Source: Haloarculaceae archaeon H-GB1-1
Lineage (GTDB): Archaea; Halobacteriota; Halobacteria; Halobacteriales; Haloarculaceae
Reading direction: 5' to 3'
NCBI GenBank assembly: GCA_029688825.1
Contig: JARUKX010000014.1
Location: forward strand, 1 to 64,000
DNA: 64,000 nucleotides
Shown: positions 53,752 to 62,667 of the stretch, one piece after another
Layout of the letters: each line of letters opens with the position of its first letter
How positions within the stretch are numbered: the stretch's first letter is position 1
The notes under the pieces: generated by a model
Told to the model about the DNA's origin: nothing
The model's input: the letters and a program-made list of their open reading frames with translations, nothing else
The model's database searches: none
Made by a program: the position numbers and the translations under genes

Positions 53752-54807
53752 CTACCGCAGCCGCTGGTACAGTCGCGAGACCATCCGCATCGTCCTCGTC
53801 CCCCGCTCCGCCGCCTGATAGGACTCCAGTTCCGGTCCGAACTTCGATTTGTACTCACAGAGCTGGGGGGTGTTCGCGCCGATGAGGTCGTATCGCTCCT
53901 TGCCACGGTCGATGGCGTCGGAGATGACCCGCCAGTCGACGAGATCGTTCACCGGGAGGGTCACGTCGCCCATGGGTCGCGCGCCGCCCTGCCAGCGATA
54001 CACCGAGGTCTCGTCTTCGAGGGTTATCATCCCCGAGGCGTACGATCCGTCGACCGTGCAGACGTACGTGCGGACCGTCCCATCCGGAAGGTTCCGGTAG
54101 AGGTCGCTGACGAAGTCCGCCGTCACCGGGTAGCTGATGCCCTGTTCCTCGTGGCGACGGCGGAGGTGATCGACGATATCGGCGACGGCGTCGATTCCGC
54201 GTTCCTCGATCTCGAAGGCGTCGTCGTCGGTGTTGCGGACGTTTCGCCGCGCGTCGCTACTGAACTCGGTCATGATCTCGTCTTTCCCCGGCGTCAGGTC
54301 GAGGACGTACGTGTACCGGGGCGACAGGTCGAAGTCGTTCCAGACGAACGGTCGATGGTCTTGGTGGCGATAGTGGGTGCGGACGTGGACGTAGCTGGGG
54401 TCAACGACGTCCTCGATCCAGTCCAGTGCGCCTCCGATGAACCGCCGTCGCCGCTTCTCGGCTTTCCGCCGTTTCAGCTTGTCCACGTTCAGCATCGCCG
54501 GCCCCATCTGCGACAAGCCCATGTCCGGCGGCGGCGAGAAGACGGCGGTGGAGATCCCCTTCCGAAGCTCGAAGACGGGGAAGATGCCCACCGGCTCCTG
54601 GCCCTTGAACCCGACGAGTCGGTGGACGGTGGCGTCCAGGTGGTCGGCGACGACGTCGAGGAACTCGTCGTAGTGGAACGCCGAGCCCTGGGCTGACCGG
54701 TCCACGAACCCGTTCCAGCGCTCGCGCTGGTCCGCGTCGGCGGCCGTCACTTCGATACCTCTGTTCGTAATCGAGACGTTCGTATTTTGATCAGTGATCG
54801 AACTCAT
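53752..54807 (-). CDS. FemAB-like acyl/aminoacyltransferase (copy 3)
   Basis: A 351-residue FemAB-like protein with VGFKGQEPVGIFPVFELRKG, KRRKAEKRRRRFIGGALDWI, EFSSDARRNVRNTDDDA and YDLIGANTPQLCEYKSKFGP. It is the nearest paralogue of copy 2 (50.5 kb), in opposite orientation. It starts 2 nt after the AlkP-family gene on the same strand, mirroring the AlkP-FemAB order on the plus strand. Confidence 0.78.
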   Translation of the reverse strand: MSSITDQNTNVSITNRGIEVTAADADQRERWNGFVDRSAQGSAFHYDEFLDVVADHLDATVHRLVGFKGQEPVGIFPVFELRKGISTAVFSPPPDMGLSQMGPAMLNVDKLKRRKAEKRRRRFIGGALDWIEDVVDPSYVHVRTHYRHQDHRPFVWNDFDLSPRYTYVLDLTPGKDEIMTEFSSDARRNVRNTDDDAFEIEERGIDAVADIVDHLRRRHEEQGISYPVTADFVSDLYRNLPDGTVRTYVCTVDGSYASGMITLEDETSVYRWQGGARPMGDVTLPVNDLVDWRVISDAIDRGKERYDLIGANTPQLCEYKSKFGPELESYQAAERGTRTMRMVSRLYQRLR

Positions 54808-54809
54808 TG

Positions 54810-56441
54810 TTACTCCAGGTAGCCGAGGTCCGCGAGTCGCTCCTCCACTGCCTCGTCGCTCGTCCCCGTCGTCGAGTCGGTGGCCTCGGCGTAGGTGTCC
54901 ACGCCGGACGATGTGACGAACGGGAGCGGGTCGCCGTCCATCCGGTCGCTCGCCGGGACGCCGAGCGAGGCGAGCACCGTGGGCGCAACGTCGAACAGGT
55001 GCGGATTCCCCGTGGATGCAGACTCGTCGACGGCGTCACCGGCGGCCATGATGACCCCCTCTTTGATGTGGTCCCACGCCGGCCCGGGCGGAATCTGGTG
55101 GAGGTCGTCGGTCAGCCACGTCGTCAGGTACACCTCGAAGTCGTTGGGGATGGTGAAGACGTCCGCCGCGTCGTCGGCGTACTCTCCCCACACGTACTCC
55201 TCGCGCGGGACGACGTCCTCGAAGACCGGGTCGCCCTCGCTCGTCGTCGCGCGTGAGAGGACGTCGATAAGTTCCTCCCGTACCGCGTCGTACTCCGACT
55301 CGGAGACGACGCCGTTCGGGTCGCGGCCCGCGACGTTGAGCCGGACCCCGCACTCCACGCGCGAGCGCATGTAGGCGACGGAGTTCTCGAAGTCCACCTG
55401 CTCGCTGCCGGCCCGAATCATCTCGTCGGGGGCGAGACGCATCGCCAGGTCGGCCAGCCCGAGCGTTTCCAGGACCGAGCCGATGCGCTGGCTCGTGAGT
55501 CCGACGTCGGCCAGCCCCGCCATCAGACGTGCGAGCGGCGTTTGCTCGGGACCGTCGCCGTCCTCGCCGTTGACGAGCTGACTGTCCCGGACGGCGGCCC
55601 AGGTCGGCATCCCGACGCCGCCTCTCACGCCCTCGACGTAGCCTTCCCGTCGCAGATACTCGTTGAGAGAGAATCGCTCGTCGAAGGAGTCCATTCCGTG
55701 ATCGCTGGCTACGATGACCGTGTCGGGGTTGCAGTTCTCCAGCGTGGCCCCGAGCTGCTCGTCGACGGCGCGGTACACCCGAGCCGCTTTCTCGCGGTCG
55801 CCGGGGAACTCGTGGAACACCGTGTCCGTCACCTGGAACTGGAGGAAGCCGAACTCGGGGTCGAAGCGGTCGGCGAGATAGCGGAACGCATCCCCTCGCA
55901 TCTGGACGAGGTCCAGGTACTCGCGGACTTTCCGGTCCGGGCTCGCAGACTCGTTGAGTGATGGCGTGTAGACCCGGTACTCGCCGAGTTCGGCTTCGAC
56001 GTCGTCGAGGAGCCCCTCGGGGTGACACGGCGGGTGCTCCGGCGCGACGTACCCCGGAATCAGCGCGCCGTCGATCTCCGGTGGCGGGTACGTGACGGGC
56101 GCGTTCACGACGACGCTCGTCAGCCCCTGCTCGTCGAGCAGTTCCCACAACGTCCGTTCGCGAACGTGCGACGAATTGACGATGTTCCAGTCGTAGCCGT
56201 CGAAGTCGAGGAAGCCGAACACGCCGTGTTTGCCCGGATTGACGCCCGTGTACAGCGACGGCCAGGCGCTGGCCGTCCACGGCGGAATCTGCGACTCCAG
56301 TTCGTCGGCGACTCCCGCGTCCATCACCGAAGCGAGGTTCGGCAGTTCACCAGCGTCGAACAACGGATCGAGAACGTTGAAGCACCCGGCATCGATACCC
56401 ACAAGTAAGGTTTCCAGACTATCCGTCCGACAGTCTCGCAT
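54810..56441 (-). CDS. AlkP-superfamily phosphodiesterase-like enzyme (copy 2), LGYLE tail
   Basis: A 543-residue paralogue of the enzyme at 48.8 kb. First metal motif GIDAGCFNVLDPLFD, nucleophile loop PPWTASAWPSLYTGVNPGKH with Thr56, and VIVASDHGMDSF. The C-terminus ends VEERLADLGYLE. No signal peptide is seen. The start ATG is 28 nt from an ATAACAAAG core, the leaderless distance. It heads a minus-strand pair with FemAB copy 3. Confidence 0.84.
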   Translation of the reverse strand: MRDCRTDSLETLLVGIDAGCFNVLDPLFDAGELPNLASVMDAGVADELESQIPPWTASAWPSLYTGVNPGKHGVFGFLDFDGYDWNIVNSSHVRERTLWELLDEQGLTSVVVNAPVTYPPPEIDGALIPGYVAPEHPPCHPEGLLDDVEAELGEYRVYTPSLNESASPDRKVREYLDLVQMRGDAFRYLADRFDPEFGFLQFQVTDTVFHEFPGDREKAARVYRAVDEQLGATLENCNPDTVIVASDHGMDSFDERFSLNEYLRREGYVEGVRGGVGMPTWAAVRDSQLVNGEDGDGPEQTPLARLMAGLADVGLTSQRIGSVLETLGLADLAMRLAPDEMIRAGSEQVDFENSVAYMRSRVECGVRLNVAGRDPNGVVSESEYDAVREELIDVLSRATTSEGDPVFEDVVPREEYVWGEYADDAADVFTIPNDFEVYLTTWLTDDLHQIPPGPAWDHIKEGVIMAAGDAVDESASTGNPHLFDVAPTVLASLGVPASDRMDGDPLPFVTSSGVDTYAEATDSTTGTSDEAVEERLADLGYLE

Positions 56442-56468
56442 CGTGGCCGTACAATGCTGGGTCGCACC

Positions 56469-56477
56469 CTTTGTTAT
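56469..56477 (-). promoter_or_regulatory. ATAACAAAG element of AlkP-family copy 2
   Basis: The minus strand reads TCCATAACAAAGGGTGCG. The core ends 28 nt before the ATG at 56441. Confidence 0.65.
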
Positions 56478-56725
56478 GGAGGTTTTGTCGCGCTACAAAC
56501 GTGGGTGCGAGCCGCCGTGGTTCATCTCGGTCGAGCCGAGTCGAATTCGCGTCAGACGGCGCTCGTGAACCACCGACGCACGCAGGGTCGAAGGAGATGC
56601 TTGCGAACGGTAGCACCATCCTACGCGACTGCTCGGCACCCCTTGCACGATAACATACTGTCACTAACAATGTAGGTCCCCACTCTTCGGCACGATAGAG
56701 CACACCCGTAGCGGCTCCGAAGATC

Positions 56726-57724
56726 ATGAACGTCGGCATCGCAATTCGGCATCCCGAACACGTCAAGCTCTATCGACACGCAGCGACCCACCTCGTCGAG
56801 CGCGGTCACGACGTGTCCCTGTACGTTCGCGACTACAGGGAGACGACGGACCTCCTGACCGAATACGGACTCCCCCACACGACGCTCGCCGGTGAACCCA
56901 CGTCACAGCGGGACCTGCTGACGGGTCACCTCCGGTACGAGGCGAAACTCTATCGGCAGGCACGCCGAGACGACGTCGACGTACTGACGTCCGTCGGCGG
57001 GCGGTCCGTCTCACACATCGCTCCGCTCGTGGGGGCCCGGAGCGTCGTGTTCGTCGACTGGGAACCGACGCGCGTGGACGACCTCGTCGCCCGGCTCTCG
57101 GACGCCGTCTGCACGCCGTCCTACCTCGACGCCGACCTCAGGGGCAAGCAGATCGTCTACGACGGCCTCCACGAACTCGCGTATCTGCACCCGCAGCGGT
57201 TCCGACCCGAGTTCGAGACGCTGGACGTCGACGTCGACTCCTCGGCCCCGATATTCGTCCTCGGCGTCGCGGACGTCGACGACGCCAGCTCGTGGCTGAC
57301 CTCCGTGGCCGAGTACCTCGCCACCCGCGGTCGGGTGTACCTCTCGGACGCCTCCGACGATGCTGCGGAGCGCACGCTGGACGTCGCCGGGCGGCTCTCT
57401 CCGGAGTCCGTCCATACGACGCTCTCCCAGGCCGACCTCTGCGTGAGCGACCTCTCGACGCTCGCTACCGAGGCGGCCGTCCTCGGGACGCCCGCCGTCC
57501 ACGTCCACTCCGATCCGCCGGGCCGGTGTCGCTATCTCGAACGAGAGTACGGCCTGCTCACGAACACCGACCCGCGGAACGGCACGCGCGACGTGGTGGC
57601 GCAAGCCGTCACCGACGACGACCGCCCCCGACGCACCCGAGCGCGCCGGGAGCAACTCCTCACCGACATGGGCGATACCACCGACACCATCGTCCGCACG
57701 ATCCTCTCGGAGGGTGCCCGATGA
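56726..57724 (+). CDS. DUF354 family protein (GT-B-like)
   Basis: A 332-residue protein, MNVGIAIRHPEHVKLYRHAA and on, with LTSVGGRSVSHIAPLVGARS and TTLSQADLCVSDLSTLATEA. This matches DUF354, a family with a GT-B glycosyltransferase-like fold and no proven reaction. It overlaps the next gene by ATGA. The context suggests a sugar nucleotide epimerase or transferase role, unproven. Confidence 0.8.
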   Translation: MNVGIAIRHPEHVKLYRHAATHLVERGHDVSLYVRDYRETTDLLTEYGLPHTTLAGEPTSQRDLLTGHLRYEAKLYRQARRDDVDVLTSVGGRSVSHIAPLVGARSVVFVDWEPTRVDDLVARLSDAVCTPSYLDADLRGKQIVYDGLHELAYLHPQRFRPEFETLDVDVDSSAPIFVLGVADVDDASSWLTSVAEYLATRGRVYLSDASDDAAERTLDVAGRLSPESVHTTLSQADLCVSDLSTLATEAAVLGTPAVHVHSDPPGRCRYLEREYGLLTNTDPRNGTRDVVAQAVTDDDRPRRTRARREQLLTDMGDTTDTIVRTILSEGAR

Positions 57725-58635
57725 AGGCGGTCAATCCGTTTCCGACGGACGAGTACGAGTTCGCGCTCTGTCTCACACACGACGTCGACCGCCCGTACAA
57801 GGGCGCACAGTCGCTGTACTACGCGGTTACGGAGCGCGATCCGAGCCACCTCACCGGCCTGCTCCCCGGCCACAATCCCTGGTGGCAGTTCGAGGACATC
57901 ATGAACCTCGAAGCGTCGCTCGGCGTTCGCTCTGCCTTCTACTTCCTGACCGAGCCACACCTCCTCCAGCGGGACCCCGAGAAGTGGACGGACCCGTACT
58001 ACTGGATCGAACACCTCGGCAGGTACGACCTCACGGACCCGGCCATCGCCGACGTCCTTCGAGCGCTCGATGAGCGCGGCTGGGAGGTCGGTATCCACGG
58101 CTCGCTGGGGACCGACACGGACCGGTCCCGGCTCGCGTACGAACAGGACCGCATCGAGCGGGTCCTCGGCCACGACATCGTCGGCGGCCGACAGCACCAC
58201 CTCCGACACGAGGCCCCCGAGACGTGGCACCACTACCAGTCGCTCGGGATGGCGTACGACGCGAGTCTCGGGTCCGCATCGAAGATCGGGTTCGAGCACG
58301 GCTACGACCTCCTCCGCCCGTTCGACGACGAGTTCGTCGCCTTCCCGCTCACGTTGATGGACAAGGCGCTGGCGAACCAGACCGACGGCTACGACGACGC
58401 CTGGAGCGCGTGCGAGCGCCTGCTCGACGCTGCCGCCGAGAACGCGGGCGTCATGACCGTCCTCTGGCACCCGCGGAACTTCTGTGAAACCGACTACCCC
58501 GGCCAGTCGCGTCTCTATCGGAACCTCATCGAACGCGCGCTGGAGATGGGGGCCTGGGTCGGCGCACCCGCGCACCTCTATCGGGAGTTCGACCTCGCGA
58601 CCGACGCCGAGGCCGCCCGAACTCCGCAGGCGTGA
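57721..58635 (+). CDS. Polysaccharide deacetylase-like protein
   Basis: A 304-residue protein starting at 57721 in an ATGA overlap with the DUF354 gene. NodB-type metal motif LTHDVDRP (18-25), a GWEVGIHGSLG block with the ligand histidine near residue 127, and VLWHPRNF near the C-terminus. No signal is seen, so it probably acts on a cytoplasmic glycan intermediate. It differs from the 7.4-kb deacetylase-like gene. Confidence 0.82.
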   Translation: MKAVNPFPTDEYEFALCLTHDVDRPYKGAQSLYYAVTERDPSHLTGLLPGHNPWWQFEDIMNLEASLGVRSAFYFLTEPHLLQRDPEKWTDPYYWIEHLGRYDLTDPAIADVLRALDERGWEVGIHGSLGTDTDRSRLAYEQDRIERVLGHDIVGGRQHHLRHEAPETWHHYQSLGMAYDASLGSASKIGFEHGYDLLRPFDDEFVAFPLTLMDKALANQTDGYDDAWSACERLLDAAAENAGVMTVLWHPRNFCETDYPGQSRLYRNLIERALEMGAWVGAPAHLYREFDLATDAEAARTPQA

Positions 58636-58781
58636 CGACGCCACTCAGGTGAGCGGTCAGCGCCCCTCCATCGACGGAGGTGACAGTTCGGTGGCGGAGG
58701 GTCGTCGACACCGCTCGGTAACGATTCTGTGGTCGAACGGCGAGTAGTTGGCCGGTGGTTTGTCAGCAACTGCCTAATTCA

Positions 58782-58789
58782 TTATAAAC
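58782..58789 (+). promoter_or_regulatory. TATA box upstream of the large HTH-10 regulator
   Basis: TTATAAAC, about 38 nt before the short ORF at 58827; a second AT-rich box (GTTTATG) follows at 58793-58799. Confidence 0.45.
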
Positions 58790-58826
58790 TGAGTTTATGC
58801 CCGTCTATCACCTCTAATCACAGACG

Positions 58827-58916
58827 ATGTCGACGATGCCCGTCGACCGAACGGATTCGTCCGTCCGAGCCATCGGTACGGACGTTCTCGGCTCTCTCAG
58901 CCCGCCCCCACGGTGA
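58827..58916 (+). CDS. Short upstream ORF before the HTH-10 regulator
   Basis: A 29-codon ORF, MSTMPVDRTDSSVRAIGTDV and on, lies between the TATA box and the GTG of the regulator and stops 6 nt before it. It could be a leader peptide. No Shine-Dalgarno precedes the GTG. Confidence 0.35.
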   Translation: MSTMPVDRTDSSVRAIGTDVLGSLSPPPR

Positions 58917-58922
58917 CTTCCC

Positions 58923-61900
58923 GTGACCAACGTACACAGCGACGACCCGATTCACGCCGACGAACTGACGCTCTTCTGTCTCGACGCCTCTACCGCTGGA
59001 TCGGCGGACATCCCGCCGTTCGGCGACCTCGACCTGGATCTCGACGTGACGACGACGACCAGCTTCGCGGAGCTCCGAGCGGTGCTCGAGGCGGACGGAA
59101 TCGATTGTCTCCTCGTCTACGGACAGGACGCCAGCCCTGACCTTACGGACGCGCTCGCCGACCTCAGGGACGACTTCCCCGACCTCCCCATCGTCGCGGT
59201 GTTCGACCATCCGGACCAGGCCAGCGCGACGGACCTCCTCGCGGCCGGCGTCACGGGCGTCGTTCAGGTGTCACCGAACATCCTGCCTCCCGACGTCCTC
59301 CGAAAGCGAATCGAAGCGGCGGTATCGGTCACGCCGAGCGGAACGTCGATTTCGGCCCCCCGACCGACGATGAAGCCCAGCGGACCGGAGAGCGACGACG
59401 AGGTGTCGCGTCGACTCGACGAACTCGAACGGTACGAAGCGATGGTCGAGACCGTACCGGACGGCGTGTACACGCTGGACACGGACCTCTGTTTTTCGGC
59501 CGTCAACGAGGGGCTCGTCGAGCTGACCGGCTACGACCGGAGCGAACTCGTGGGCGCTCACACGTCGCTGCTCTTCGAGGAGTCCGTCATCGAAGACGCG
59601 GAGCGTCGGCGGGAGTACCTTCGCGAGCATCCCGAGGAGGCGCTGACGACGCAGTACGAACTCATCACGGCGTCGGGCGAGCAGGTGCCGGTCGAGGTCC
59701 GGTTCACGGCGCGACGAAGCGGCGGTGAATACCGTGGCACGGTCGGCGTCGTCCGCGACGTCACGCATCGGCTCGAACGGGAGCGCGAACTGCGACGACA
59801 ACGGGACGAACTCGAACGACTGGACCGTATCAACGCCGTCATCCGCGACGTGGTCAATGCCCTCGCGGCGGCCACGTCGCGGGCGGAGATCGACCAGGCC
59901 GTCTGCGACCGACTCGCCGCGTCCGAACCGTACGAGTTCGTCTGGCTCGTCGAATTCGACGACGACGACGAGACCGTCCTTCGATCGTGGGCCGGCATGG
60001 AGGCTGCGTACTTCACCGACGGCGACGCCCCCGAAACGTTCCTCTCCGTTGCAGAGGACACCTGCGCGAGGGCGTTGCGCACGCAGTCCGTCGAAACCGT
60101 TCAGTTCACAGGTGACGAGGCAACCGCCGTCGAGCGCGGCTCGCCCGGTGCGGACAGGGCCATCGCCGCGGTCCCGCTCGTGAACGAGGGCGTCGAGTAC
60201 GGTGCTATCATGATATACGCAGCGCACGAGAACGCGTTCGATACGCGCGAAACGGCTGTACTCGGTGAACTCGGGGCGACCACAAGCTATGCCATCGCGG
60301 CACTGGAGCAGGAAACGCACAGTCGGACGCTGACGGCGCTCCAGGAGTCGACCCGCGAACTCATGCACGCCGAATCACAGGCGGACATCGCAGGGGCAGT
60401 CGCCGAGACCGCCGTCTCTGTCCTCGAGTTCGATGGGTCGGTTCTGTACCGATTCGAGCAGGAAACGGGACGCCTCGAACCCGCGGCTTCCGCAGGGAGC
60501 TTTAGCGACGCTCACGGGGAGTATCCGACGGTCCAGCCCGGGGCCCAGGACGAGCTTTGGACCGCGTTCGTCGAGGACGAGACGACCCTTCTCGATCGGT
60601 CCGACGCGGCCACGTACCTCTCCGAGTCGGTCGCCGTCCGCCGAGCCATGGCCGTTCCGGTCGGCGACCACGGCGTCCTGCTCGTCGGCTCGACGGAGCA
60701 GACCGTGTTCGACGAGAACCTCAGCACACTCGTCGAACTACTGGCTGGAACGGCCGAAGCCGCGTTCGACCGCGTCGACCGCGAGACGGAACTCCGGCGA
60801 CGGGACCGAGCCCACCAGCAACAGAACCGGCGTCTCAACAGACTCAAACGGTTGAACGAGATCATCCGCGAGGTCGACCAGGGGCTCGTCCAGGCCACGA
60901 CGCGAGCCGAGATCGAGGAGGTCGTCTGCGAGAAGCTGACCACCGAAGGCCGGTTCGCGTTCGCCTGGGTTGGCACCGCCGACACCAACGGCGACGCGGT
61001 CGTTCCGAGCACCTGGAGCGGCACTGGAAAGGGTTATCTGGACAGCGTCTCGCTCACCGTCGACGATGGTGGAGACGAACCGTCTGTCAAGACGAGCCAG
61101 CACGGCACGGTCACCAGCGTTCCGAACGTCGCGACAGGGCTTCGTGACGCTCCCTGGCGAGCGGGAGCACTCTCCAGAGAGTTCCAGTCGGTTATCAGCG
61201 TCCCGATAGCGTACGAAGACGTCAGCTACGGCGTCCTCACGGTGTACGCATCCGAGGCCGGACTGTTCGCGGAGATGGAACAGGAGGTGCTCGCCGAGCT
61301 GGGCGTGACCGTCGCCCACGCCATCAACGCCGTGGAGACCAGACAGGCGCTGTTCTCCGACAGCGTCGTGGAACTGGACTTCCGCATCCACGGCGACAAG
61401 ACGGCCTTCCTCCCCCGGCTCGCGATGGCCGTACAGTCGGACATCGAATTCGTCAGCGTCGTCCCGACGACCGACGGCGGCTATCGGCTCTTCTTCGTCG
61501 TGACCGACGCGTCGTCGACGGAGGTTCAGACGTCGCTCGACGGGATGGTCGCGGTCGAATCCTCTCGACTCGTCGAGGAGACCGATGGAGCTGCGCTCTA
61601 CGAGACGGTCGTCTCGGGGGACACTATCGCAGCGACGCTGGTCGAACGAGGTGCTGTCCCCCGCACGATCTCCGTCTCGCAGGACGTCGTCCACGTCGTC
61701 ATCGAACTTCCAGGAACGGCCGACGTGCGCGGATTCATCGAGCGGTTCCAGCGTACCTACGCGGACGCCGAGTTCGTCGCCCGCCGGAAGCGAGATCGGC
61801 CACTCCAGACCCGCCAGAGCTTCCGCGCGGAACTGGAGGAGGTACTGACCGAGCGCCAACTGGAGGTCCTCGAAACGGCGTACTACAGCGGCTACTTCGA

Positions 61901-62021
61901 GGAACCCCGCGACACGACCGGCGAAGAACTCGCCGACGCGCTGGGCGTCTCCGCACCGACGATCACCGGCCATCTCCGCGCGGGACAGCGCAAGCTCTTC
62001 TCGCTCCTGTTCGACCGCTGA
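58923..62021 (+). CDS. Multidomain sensor-regulator: receiver-like, PAS, three GAF, BAT and HTH-10
   Basis: A 1032-residue soluble protein starting at GTG 58923. Rough order: a diverged receiver-like domain (1-135, without the usual N-terminal aspartates); PAS (160-285; VPDGVYTLDTDLCFSAVNEG); three GAF domains (300-460, 460-625, 635-800); a BAT domain (810-955); and a C-terminal HTH_10 (970-1030; LTERQLEVLETAYYSGYFEE, LADALGVSAPTITGHLRAGQ). It probably senses redox, light or small ligands and activates transcription, as bacterioopsin activator does. The target is unknown. Confidence 0.92.
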   Translation: MTNVHSDDPIHADELTLFCLDASTAGSADIPPFGDLDLDLDVTTTTSFAELRAVLEADGIDCLLVYGQDASPDLTDALADLRDDFPDLPIVAVFDHPDQASATDLLAAGVTGVVQVSPNILPPDVLRKRIEAAVSVTPSGTSISAPRPTMKPSGPESDDEVSRRLDELERYEAMVETVPDGVYTLDTDLCFSAVNEGLVELTGYDRSELVGAHTSLLFEESVIEDAERRREYLREHPEEALTTQYELITASGEQVPVEVRFTARRSGGEYRGTVGVVRDVTHRLERERELRRQRDELERLDRINAVIRDVVNALAAATSRAEIDQAVCDRLAASEPYEFVWLVEFDDDDETVLRSWAGMEAAYFTDGDAPETFLSVAEDTCARALRTQSVETVQFTGDEATAVERGSPGADRAIAAVPLVNEGVEYGAIMIYAAHENAFDTRETAVLGELGATTSYAIAALEQETHSRTLTALQESTRELMHAESQADIAGAVAETAVSVLEFDGSVLYRFEQETGRLEPAASAGSFSDAHGEYPTVQPGAQDELWTAFVEDETTLLDRSDAATYLSESVAVRRAMAVPVGDHGVLLVGSTEQTVFDENLSTLVELLAGTAEAAFDRVDRETELRRRDRAHQQQNRRLNRLKRLNEIIREVDQGLVQATTRAEIEEVVCEKLTTEGRFAFAWVGTADTNGDAVVPSTWSGTGKGYLDSVSLTVDDGGDEPSVKTSQHGTVTSVPNVATGLRDAPWRAGALSREFQSVISVPIAYEDVSYGVLTVYASEAGLFAEMEQEVLAELGVTVAHAINAVETRQALFSDSVVELDFRIHGDKTAFLPRLAMAVQSDIEFVSVVPTTDGGYRLFFVVTDASSTEVQTSLDGMVAVESSRLVEETDGAALYETVVSGDTIAATLVERGAVPRTISVSQDVVHVVIELPGTADVRGFIERFQRTYADAEFVARRKRDRPLQTRQSFRAELEEVLTERQLEVLETAYYSGYFEEPRDTTGEELADALGVSAPTITGHLRAGQRKLFSLLFDR

Positions 62022-62127
62022 CCGACGGCCCTAGATAGTTAGCCCCGTTCTCGCCGACCACCGAACCATCCACCCGCTGTGGACTTCCGTCGGGCGGTCG
62101 TATCAGCATCCAGAGATCGTGACCCAT

Positions 62128-62409
62128 ATGAGAGTAACAGGAGATGGGCGGAGCGAGCCTACGTCGCTACGAGTCGTCACGGCGATCGCGGACGCAACGG
62201 GGAAGTCCCCGACTGCCATCGAACCGCTGTATTCCGCCGTGGACCCCGACGCGCTGGACGAACTGTTCGGTGGCGGGACGAGCGACCGCGCGCCGTTCGG
62301 CGGGACGCTGACCTTCACGCTGGAAGGGTGTGACGTCGTCGTCCGAGCCGACGGAACGGTCGACGTCACCCCTGTCAATCCGAAGGACGAGGCCGAGGTG
62401 GCCGAGTGA
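62128..62409 (+). CDS. HalOD1 output-domain protein
   Basis: A 93-residue protein with the HalOD1 signature VVTAIADATGKSPTAIEPLY, SAVDPDALDELFGGG and a final hairpin TFTLEGCDVVVRADGTVDV. The ATG at 62128 is taken; an in-frame GTG at 62119 is also possible. It follows the large HTH-10 regulator and is followed by two small genes on the same strand. Confidence 0.83.
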   Translation: MRVTGDGRSEPTSLRVVTAIADATGKSPTAIEPLYSAVDPDALDELFGGGTSDRAPFGGTLTFTLEGCDVVVRADGTVDVTPVNPKDEAEVAE

Positions 62410-62448
62410 GTTGTCGCCGTCGCGTCATCGGCGACGGCAGATACACCG

Positions 62449-62667
62449 ATGAACGAACGAACCGCCCCTCCTCAGAGCGAGGACCGCGAATCAACCGAGC
62501 CCCCACACTGCGCCTGCTGTGCGGACGCTATCGACCCGTCGGAGTGGTATCCGATTCGCTGTCGGCCGGACGACGACGACGAGTTCCAGATACACGCATT
62601 CTGCAGCGAGGCGTGCTGCGACCGGTGGGAGCAAAGCGAGATAACCGACGAAACTGAACGACAATGA
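62449..62667 (+). CDS. Small zinc-finger protein (DUF7576-like)
   Basis: A 72-residue acidic protein with HCACCADAIDPSEWYPIRCR and FCSEACCDRW, giving a CxxC plus CxxxC type zinc-binding pattern found in small haloarchaeal zinc-finger proteins. The function is unknown. It overlaps the next gene by ATGA. Confidence 0.75.
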   Translation: MNERTAPPQSEDRESTEPPHCACCADAIDPSEWYPIRCRPDDDDEFQIHAFCSEACCDRWEQSEITDETERQ

